From Hypsibius dujardini (taxonomy: Eukaryota; Tardigrada; Eutardigrada; Parachela; Hypsibiidae), in NCBI GenBank assembly GCA_001579985.1, contig LRSR01014409.1:1-53940 (forward strand): DNA of 53,940 nucleotides, in the 5' to 3' direction. The notes below the pieces were generated by a model. It worked only from the letters and a program-made list of their open reading frames with translations. It had not been told where the DNA came from and did no database searches. A program made the position numbers and the translations under genes. Each line of letters starts with the position of its first letter. Within the stretch, counting starts at the first letter, position 1. This document shows, one piece after another, positions 46,211 to 53,940 of this stretch.

Positions 46211-49200
46211 TCAGTCCATATGGCGCTTCTTCTCTTCGTAGTTTCCCTCCGAGATCTCCATGAGGCCTTCCAGACGGTTGTTGGGGGATGTCATGGCGCT
46301 GTTGGTGTGACCGTTCATCCCACTACTTGGTCTCGCCGCTTGGGTTGTCTGTACAAGATTTGTCTGTTATTCATCACCATTCCTTTCCCGATGATTAAAC
46401 AAACACATTTGGATAGCTAACCTCCTTAAAAGGGTACAGGGTAGGGTTTTTTTTGAATTTCTGCACATTCACAGCATAGAGGACAGCGTCGTGAACCGTG
46501 ACAAACAATTGGTACTCTTTGATGTACTCGTTGGCGCCACAGACATACAGCAAGTCCCGTGTGGGTTCTGAAAACGTAAAGTTACATGATTCCATGCAAA
46601 TTTAAATTGCAGTAAATACGCAGACAAATACGGAGACAGATATCTGTCTCTAATATTTTAAAGTCTGCCAACCAACAGACTGACAGACAGATACACATAC
46701 AGAACAGACACACACACAAGCAGATAGACAGACAGGAGTCAGACAACGGGCCGATAGACAAACGATTAGCTAGACAGACAAGCAATGTACAGAAGACTGG
46801 AAGGTAGATAGACAAACGGGTGACTGTACTGTTCTATAGAGGCAGTCAGACAGGCAAACTGTAGACAACGAAAACAAAGCTTACTGTTTGTTGCAGCAAG
46901 AAGTAGTTCCACACCGATACTTTCGCACTCAATCTGGCACTTCTTCAAGAAACCGACACCCGTCACATCAATAAAGCAGATCTCCGAACAGTCCACAATG
47001 AGATGCTTCACAAGGACATCCTCCCCGTTTTCGGTATTATTGTCTCCCAAAACGCTTTCCTGTGCAAGAAAAGTACGGGGTGTGAAGCTGTTGTTAAGTT
47101 GCTCCATGCTGATGGTCGACGGCTCGGAACGTGATCCGCTATAGCGACGCACGGGATTGTGCTCGTCGTGCTCGTCGTTGTCATTGTCCAACGCCAAATT
47201 GAGCGAGTAGGCGTATTCCCTTCTCTCATCATCAACGGCTGGAGTGGTGGTTTCTTTCACGGGATTGGCCTCCTTATATTTAATGATTAAATTGTTTAGA
47301 TCGGCCAGGGTGTAGAGTCGATGCTTGATGTAGGCAGCGTTGGCAAAGTACACCGGAGCGTCAACGCGAACGATTTTCACTCCGGGAATCTCGCAAGCCT
47401 AGTTGTAGGAAAAAAGGTGTTGTTAATGTCTGGCTATGTACCCACCTGCCTGAGTATGTCTCCTCTCTCTGTTTGGTTCTAGGTGCCTATTTCAGTATCC
47501 GCCCATTTGTTTATACGGTATGGTCATCTGTCTTTCTGCCCGGCTTACTGTTTGTTTGTATTTTTTGTTAGTCTGTCATTTTGTCTGCCTGTCGGTCTGT
47601 CTGCGTTTCTAACTGTTTATCTGTTGATCTGTCAGACTATCTGTCTTTCTGTCTACCCATCTGTTTGTCTTCCTATAAAAGTACACCTTTTCTCTCTATC
47701 TGTCTGCTTGTTTGTCTGCCAATCACCGTGCTGTCTCCTTACCTCTGCCTTAGCTCAACTATGGGCCTCTCTGATGACTTGATGTCTGTCTGCCTTACGT
47801 GGTTTGTCTGCTATCTGACCCATCGTTCTTCCTCCACTCACCGTTTTGTACACGTCCGTCCGACGGTAAATGTCTGTTCCTGGCAGTCGTCCGAGCGGTC
47901 CAACTTTCGGCTTTTGCAGCCGTAGCATGACCGTCATAATAGCCCATCCCACTCCGATGTATAGACCCAGGTCGACGTCCAGGATGAGGACACCAAAGAA
48001 GACCACCAAAAATATTGACTGAAAATGTACAATCAGAGAAAAGTCTGTCCAGCCGTGATTATGATTTCATGAAATAAGCTGCCTCTTATATTGACTCCTT
48101 ACCCAATCGCTTAAAGAAAGTTTCCATAATTTGTGCAGCTGGACCACTTGCGAAAGCAAATGGAGTACAGACGCCATAACAATGGCTCCAAGCGCCGGTT
48201 TGGGCAATGGCTCCAACGACTTTCCCAAAGAACAAACCGCTGCGCCAAAAATGACCAAAATTATACAGTGATATATGTGTATATAGGTACATACTTAGGT
48301 ACATACTTGGTACATACACATGATGCACTGTACTGTTTATACAGAGTACCCTTACCAATAATGACGATGATGCACTGGACAAGACTGACTATCTGTGTTT
48401 TCCCACCGACGTCGTTCTGCACAGCACTCCGAGCCAAGGAGGCTCCTGATGGGAAGCACTGAAAGAAGGACCCAAAGATGTTTCCCACTCCCTGCGCTTT
48501 AAACTCCTGGTTCGGGTTGATACTGTAGTTGTGCTTGGAGGCGTACAGCATGCCCAAGGTCACCGTAATGGCTAGTCCGACAATTGCCTAATGGATAAAA
48601 TATTTACAAGGGAACGTTTTCATAACTATGTCTGTTTTCCTGTATTTCGCTTGATTTTCTGGGATGTCTGGGCTTACGAACCGTCTGTCTATCTGGGCAC
48701 TGTGCTGTCTTTTTCGATTCTTTCTGAATGCTAACTTGGTTTGTCTGACTTCGTGTCAATTTGCCTGTTTGAGAATCTCTTGTCTGTCTATCTGTTTGTG
48801 AGTTTACCTGCCCGCCTGCATATCGGTTTGCTTGACTGACTTTGCTTTTTGCTGTGCCTCCCATAACTATCTTAAAGAAAGTACGTACATTGGAAATTGT
48901 GTCCCCAATAATTAACCCGGAGAGGGTGAAGTCAGGCACGGTAGGCAGTGGCATGCCTTGAGGAATTTTCTTGACAATGTCCACCTTGTAGTTGTGTTCC
49001 AAGTCCATGAAGTAGGATGCAACGGTGGCGGCAATCACGACAATCAATTCAGCCGGAATGGGCACGCGAATCTTGGCCATGATACGCTTGTTGTCGTTGA
49101 TGCCAATTTTAATGCCGACCAAAATGACCAGAGAAATTAACGAAAGGACAACGGATGGAACATGGGCCTTCGGAAGGAGCTGGAAAAACTGAATCCATGT

Positions 49201-51859
49201 CTGCAATCCGAATAAAAAAGATCCCATTTACTTCTTGTCGAATTATAGCGAGCGTTGCTGATATCTAGGCTCACACTCGCAGTCAATTGTGCATACTTTG
49301 ATTAGTTTGAAGGGTCCGTAGTACTCGGTCATTTTTAGGCGAAAAACCGATTTCAGTTGTGATGAGAATACGTGAAAGGATGCACTACAGGTGAACCTAC
49401 AGAACGGGAATAGTATTAGATAACTATAACAATTAGAATGAATAAATGTCACACGAACGAGGATAGAATTAGCGACTCAAGCAGACAGGCTAGGCAACAG
49501 CAATTATAAAAATATTAAAAGAGCTAAATCTAAATTATTTAAGTATAATTCTCACCCTTGGACAAGCTGATCCGAAAGATAGACAGAGAGCCCACCTGCT
49601 CCGATTATTCCTAATACAATCTACAAATAACAGTAAAAATAGGTTCATTCTACGTTAGAATCTATTCCGTAGAGGACGTACTGCAATGCGCTAAATGGAT
49701 ATTGTGAAATGTTAATTATATGGCACCGCACCTGCCAAATACCGACGTAAAATGCCGCCAGTGATCCGACCTGGATGGCGCCCCATTCGTCCCAGGTGAA
49801 AGAGGTTCCGTTGAAGGTGTTATTGCGATCATTATAATCAGGTCGAATTAATGTCCCGTTCCTATCGAATGCTTTGTAGGGATTGGCGTAGGCAACAAGT
49901 TTACTGGTCATCATGCTGATAATGGAAAAGGTTCCTGAAAAAATACAGTGATAATTCGATGACTCCAATCAGTCTTATGTAGGCGTGAGTGGGGCTAGCG
50001 CACTCACCCAGGGAACACTGACGACTCGTTCCCATCAGCAAATATATAATGACCGGAAAAATCTGCAAAAGAATATGCATGACTTGTGACCAAATATCCG
50101 CAAATCTCCACAGACTGTCTGTGAGGTAGATATCGCGGACCGGATATTAGAGGACCCACAGACAGTCAGACACATGGACGAGCAATCGGGCAGCCAGTCA
50201 GTCAATCAGTCATACAGGCAATCAAATATACAGACAAGCAGGCAAACTGACTCTCAGACTTTTAAGACATCGAGACAGGCCGGCGACTGCAAGAGAGGGA
50301 TACAGAAATTAACAGACAATAATGAAGTATTTACCGAAGTGTACAGGCCGGTTACCGCTGGGCTGAAAAATTACATTATATTAAAGGTTTGACAAGATGT
50401 GTAAATTCTGTGAATGCTAACAAGGAAATGACACTACTCTGGACAGCGGCTTTCTTTATATTTTTGCTGTTACCGATGCACTACTGCCTGATCCCTTCGA
50501 TTCCATCGAGAAAATTGGCAGAAAACCAGAACTACTATTTTAAATAAATGAAAACTGACCAGTGGTATTATATAGAGGGCGCTGTCTATATTACTGAAAC
50601 ATGTACTAATTGATTATTTAATTTTGAACGGACTGATCGATTGAATAAACGCAGACACATTTTATTGATTGATTAATTCACAGAGACGGTAACATAGACA
50701 GCGCCCGCTATATACGGCCACTAGTCAGTTTTATTTATTTAAAATAGTACCAGGCAAACGCTATGGATTGTTTCACTACTTGGGTTGAATCGGTCGGGTG
50801 GCGGAGGGCGCCACGAGTGTAAATTGTAAACAACACTCATGCAGCAATACACACACCGCCTGCGGCGCCCTCCGCCACCCGACCGATTCAACCCATAGCG
50901 TTTGCTTGGTAGTTCTAGTTTTTTGCCGATTTTCTCGATGGAATCGAAGAGACCAAGCAATAGTGCATCGGTAACAGCAAACAGATATAAAGAAATTCGC
51001 CGTCCAGGGTGGTCTCATTTCCTTGTAAGTGTGGTATTCATCAACATACCAAGCAGCAAGCAGTGCATATGCCATGCCTAGTTAGAACAGAAGATTCCAA
51101 AAGTTTTTAAATACTGCTATGAGTCGTGAAATACCAAAATGAAATTAATAATACCTTGGGGAACGTTCATTACTCCCACAGTAATGCCTGTGAAGAATCA
51201 ATCCATTACGGCATGAGACAGCCGTAAACAGTAGAGTAGATGTAGTTATGTTTAGGTAGGTTCTACTTCCATTTGGATAACACTTGCAATCTTACCGGCG
51301 ACCGTGTCTGTGAAGAGGTTGCTTTTCACATCGTATTTTTGGATCCAACCAATGAAAGGGATCCAATTGACCAAAGTCCGGTACGCAGCACTGGAACCAC
51401 ATTTTCGCTTGCTAGAAATTCGCTCCCACTTCCGGCGGCATCTCTTTTTTATACTTTCCCAGGGGTTAAGAGGTGGCCCAGGATCGCAAAGCCCGTAGGT
51501 GATGTCGAAGCTGAAAAAAGCGAAATTGGCACGCAGACAAAGGCAGACAGATAGACAGTAAAACAGACAATAATCAAAACAGATGGAGAGGCAGACAAAC
51601 ATACACACAGACAAACTGGTAGACAAACAGACAAATAAACAGACAAATAGACACAATGACAGACGGGCAAACACTGACAGAAAAATAACAAACATTCAAA
51701 AAAAATAGCGAGGTGAAAAGAGTGTAAGGTCATAAGGTCAGTCCATTACCTGGGCTGATCATAAACTGCCCGGGATACTTGAAGACGTGCGATTGCAGCC
51801 GTGCGGCCTTCCACATTCTGATCTCCAACCGAATATGTTACTTCCGAATCCACGGGCAT
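46211..51859 (-). CDS. SLC26/SulP-family anion transporter with STAS domain
   Basis: Sixteen minus-strand exons close to 830 aa: 51859-51750, 51510-51296, 51187-51155, 51077-51050, 50362-50335, 50062-50008, 49934-49732, 49620-49556, 49396-49297, 49200-48889, 48587-48356, 48239-48103, 48018-47842, 47398-46885, 46567-46422 and 46348-46211. Family hallmarks in order: N-terminal 'SRAVYDQPSF', 'WIQKYDVKSNLFTDTVAG', the SulP signature 'GMAYALLAACPAVTGLYTS', 'LIYLLMGTS'-like TM3 region 'PVIIYLLMGTSRQCS', 'SLARSAVQNDVGGKTQ' (the Arg found next to the anion site in this family), 'EPLPKPALGAIV', and a C-terminal STAS domain with an acidic insertion and 'LIVDCSEICFIDVTGVGFL'. It probably exchanges chloride, bicarbonate or sulfate; the substrate cannot be told. 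If the last intron is retained, the protein ends 'VSYPNVFV' at 46395 (793 aa). Confidence 0.92.
46605..46850. repeat. Degenerate CAGA tract in an SLC26 intron
   Basis: CAGACA-type units fill most of the intron 46568-46884 between the two exons coding for the end of the STAS domain. Confidence 0.75.
47480..47800. repeat. Degenerate TGTC tract in an SLC26 intron
   Basis: TCTGTCTG-type units are dense over about 47570-47720, within intron 47399-47841 just before the STAS exon. Confidence 0.75.
50160..50280. repeat. Degenerate CAGA tract in an SLC26 intron
   Basis: ACAG/CAGT units in the intron 50063-50334, between the two exons flanking the SulP signature. Confidence 0.6.
50421..51025. mobile_element. 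Foldback/MITE-like element in an SLC26 intron (host of a nested element)
   Basis: The left arm, about 50421-50598, is an imperfect inverted copy of the right arm, about 50688-51025 once the insertion at 50750-50909 is removed. The ends are CAAGGAAATG and CATTTCCTTG, both flanked by TAA, which suits the 3-base TWA target duplication of PIF/Harbinger-type elements. It has no coding capacity, so it is non-autonomous. Confidence 0.8.
50750..50909. mobile_element. 160-bp MITE nested in the right arm of the larger element
   Basis: The terminal inverted repeats begin CCAGGCAAACGCTATGG and CCAAGCAAACGCTATGG (16 of 17 bases alike) and continue into a GC-rich inverted stretch. TA flanks both ends. The uninterrupted left arm of the host reads ACTACTATTTT at the matching site, so excising the insertion with one TA restores the target exactly, a Tc1/mariner-like TA duplication. 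Confidence 0.85.
51530..51690. repeat. Degenerate CAGA tract in the first SLC26 intron
   Basis: CAGACAAA/CAGACAGA units occupy most of intron 51511-51749. Open frames through it on the minus strand give spurious Cys-Leu-Ser sequence. Confidence 0.8.
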
Positions 51860-53262
51860 GGTGGGAGCAGAATAATACGAAAGGATATTTCGGATTTCGA
51901 TTGCAAATCGAAATGGCTATAAAAGATGCATCAGAAAAGTTTATACTGAAACAACTGAATAAACGCCGATAGGGTTTACAAAGGCAGTTTCCTTGAGAAT
52001 TAAGGGCGTGATGAAAATTGGTAGGAAAGCCGGAATATTCGCTGAAATTGACAAGCACGAACCACCCTTTAAAGACAAGCGTATCAGCACTAAATGAATT
52101 GTAGACTGCAGCAAAAAAGCGACAAAATTAGCCAAAAAAGTGAGATGGACGACAAGAGTGGCTGACACGTTTTTGTAAACAATATTGCTTGTACTAGTTG
52201 CACACACCACGAGGAAGTGGTTACGATAGCCGTGGGCTACTCTGCCGCTCTTCTCTCTGCATTCTACACGACTGGCATCAAAAGTACGAAAAAATTCAAA
52301 AAAACACAATAGCGGAATGCAAGGGAAGGTGAACTGAAGTGAAAAATCATAGTAAGTAAGATAAACGTGAAATGGTGGTTCAGTTTGAATGCCTTTCTTT
52401 TTTCCTTTTTATCTCCCTACAGCAAACAAAAATTATTGGCGGCAATACAGCTGTAAATCTCAACTAGCCATAACATGAAGCCGCTGATGCCCCTAGGGCA
52501 CACGTCGATGTAGCATGCAGATGCACAAAGCGAACATTCTCACAGAAAAATATAGCCGGCAAACTCCAACGACCCATTCTTTCAAAGGTTTTCATGGTAT
52601 TTCGAGTTGTTTTTTCTTGCGGCGCTAAAATTTTTGACACTTTCGATATTAAAACCCATAAAAATCCGAGAAAAACAACGGCTCCGCGTCAAATTACCTC
52701 ACAACATTTATGGGGCCTTGCCAAAACTGGACAAAGGGGTTTATGTTTTTAGAAGCGAATAAAAATTACGGCAAGAGAGACTGCAATATTGGGGGAGGCC
52801 ATAAATGTTAAAGCTAGTATTAGCTTAAAAAAATCCCTTGCCATTTATGTATATGTGGAATGACGTTTCCTAGGTGTATTGTCGTATGAGGTGGATTAAT
52901 ACATTTTTATTTGGTTTACAGGCACTGATACTTGGGTGCCCCTGAAACTATGTGACCCTTATGATAATGATACATTGAAATACCCGCATAACTAATAGGG
53001 GAAGGGAAGGTATATCTCGAAAGCACCTTTCACATAACACTGCTATGTCAATGAGAAACCCACTCCTTAAAAGATAACAAAGAGAATAAGAAGCCATCAT
53101 GATTTACAACTCAATGCCGATCCGTTGATCTATATGAGAAAAAAAGAATGCACGGTCAACGTATAGAGCAGCTATAAATAAAATATAGGTCTATATTGTA
53201 TATGTCAAAATATAGTAATGGAACGCTGAGGATGACGACTAATAAGTCAGATTAGAGCAGGC
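51860..53262. other. Spacer upstream of SLC26 and downstream of the GPCR remnant
   Basis: It should contain the SLC26 promoter and 5' UTR. A 122-codon minus-strand open frame at 51941-52309 has no recognisable domain and is not called. A short inverted repeat around AACATTTATGG lies at about 52704 and 52800. Nothing else was recognised. Confidence 0.5.
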
Positions 53263-53939
53263 TCAAACTGCGGTCGATTGTCTGGGGACCAGTGTTGCGG
53301 GATTTGTGACGGAAGTTTCCACCTTGGAAACGATCGCAAAGTGTTCCTTTGGAGTGACCTTTTTCTGCCAAAAATGAAAGAGCTTCCAGTAGCCCTCACG
53401 GAAATGATTCAACGCCAGAGCGTAAATCACACAGTTAAGAGCTGTTTGCGTGAGCAAAGAGGATAGACAGGATGTACCAGACGAAGGGGACCCGCGATCC
53501 CAGACGAAGGATCAAGACAATGGTGATGGGAGTTTACATTACGAGGAAAATGAGAAAAACCCGAAAAAGGGCTTGCACCACCCGAACCTTCGTTCGAAAG
53601 GCCTGATTGTTCACGCGTTTCTGCTGGTGCTGTTCGAACGGCTGTTCCTTTTGTTCCTTTTCGGTGGAATCGCTCAACGTTACCTGACCGCTTTTGTTGA
53701 TCATGCTGTCGCCTCCTTTGTTGAAAATTAATTTACGGACCAGATTGGACTCGTGGACTTTCAAATAGATGCCGAGGTAGGAGAAGAAAATAGCCCCGAG
53801 GGGAATTGCGACACCGGCGCCAACGTAGAAGTAGGCGAACTGGTGAAGGTGGTTGAAGGTGCATAGGAAAAAATTGTCCAAAAAGCGAGTGTCTGTCCAT
53901 CCGGCGTGTGTGGGTGAGTCGATCAGGTAGATGACGATC
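53263..53939 (-). pseudogene. Rhodopsin-family GPCR, 3' part, with stop and frameshift (pseudogene or assembly error)
   Basis: On the minus strand the frame enters from the window end with the last part of TM4 and the second loop, then TM5 ('FAYFYVGAGVAIPLGAIFF'), a Lys/Glu/Gln-rich third loop and TM6 ('LFRVFLIFLVM'). A TAA at 53536-53534 occupies the place of Trp 6.48 in the FxxCWxP motif; coding resemblance continues past it ('TPITIVLIL', then TM7 'FVWYILSILFAHANS'). Near 53438-53443 one extra base (or two missing) shifts the frame, after which TM7 resumes as 'LNCVIYALALNHF' with an intact tail ending 'QSTAV'. No intron with good sites removes both defects without losing TM6-TM7. Ligand class unknown. 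Because the rest is undamaged, decay is recent or the defects are sequence errors. Confidence 0.75.
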
Positions 53940-53940
53940 C

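Noticed and set aside
51941-52309. 122-codon minus-strand open frame upstream of SLC26
   Set aside because: No domain, no signal peptide, and not joinable in frame to the SLC26 start, whose N-terminus is already typical of the family.

Overview
The window is nuclear DNA of an invertebrate animal. Genes are split by GT-AG introns that are mostly 58-90 nt long. Exons are GC-richer than introns, and degenerate (CAGA)n/(TGTC)n arrays recur in introns and spacers. Intron compactness would suit a small-genome flatworm, tardigrade or similar lineage, but nothing here fixes the taxon. Every multi-exon model below was built by hand, by joining exons at canonical splice sites and checking that codon phase closes across every junction; no transcript evidence was available.

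Left part (1-33390): four plus-strand genes built on the MAM domain (CxFE...CxW opening, 'Ix(I/V)DNI/DEI' closing). Two are short, tandemly duplicated secreted proteins (the first cut by the window edge), each with one MAM, a Thr/Pro linker and an unrecognised C-terminal domain. The third (3938-22374, 45 coding exons, predicted 4,372 aa) is a giant single-pass receptor-like protein with about 23 MAM modules, built as four N-terminal modules plus two blocks, (ABC)(ABC)DE and (ABC)(ABC)(ABC)DE, then a transmembrane helix and a short tail. The fourth (23287-33390, 20 coding exons, 1,852 aa) is its shorter sibling with four N-terminal modules and a single ABCDE set.

Middle (33391-46210): a 2.4 kb spacer, then a plus-strand membrane adenylate cyclase most like vertebrate type 3 (20 coding exons, 1,068 aa) with both cyclase halves and all visible catalytic residues intact. 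It contains one 3.0 kb intron.

Right part (46211-53940): on the minus strand, convergent with the cyclase, lies an SLC26/SulP anion transporter with a STAS domain (16 coding exons, 830 aa). One of its introns carries a foldback transposon nested inside another. At the window end lies the 3' half of a rhodopsin-family GPCR, also minus strand, with an in-frame stop at the TM6 tryptophan position and a frameshift in TM7: a pseudogene or an assembly error.

The MAM genes most plausibly work at the cell surface or in the secreted matrix (adhesion). The cyclase, transporter and GPCR are unrelated families; their adjacency gives no evidence of joint function. The most novel content is the MAM cluster: its block-wise internal expansion, the last introns of the two receptors being more alike than their flanking exons, and the unclassified domain of the secreted pair.
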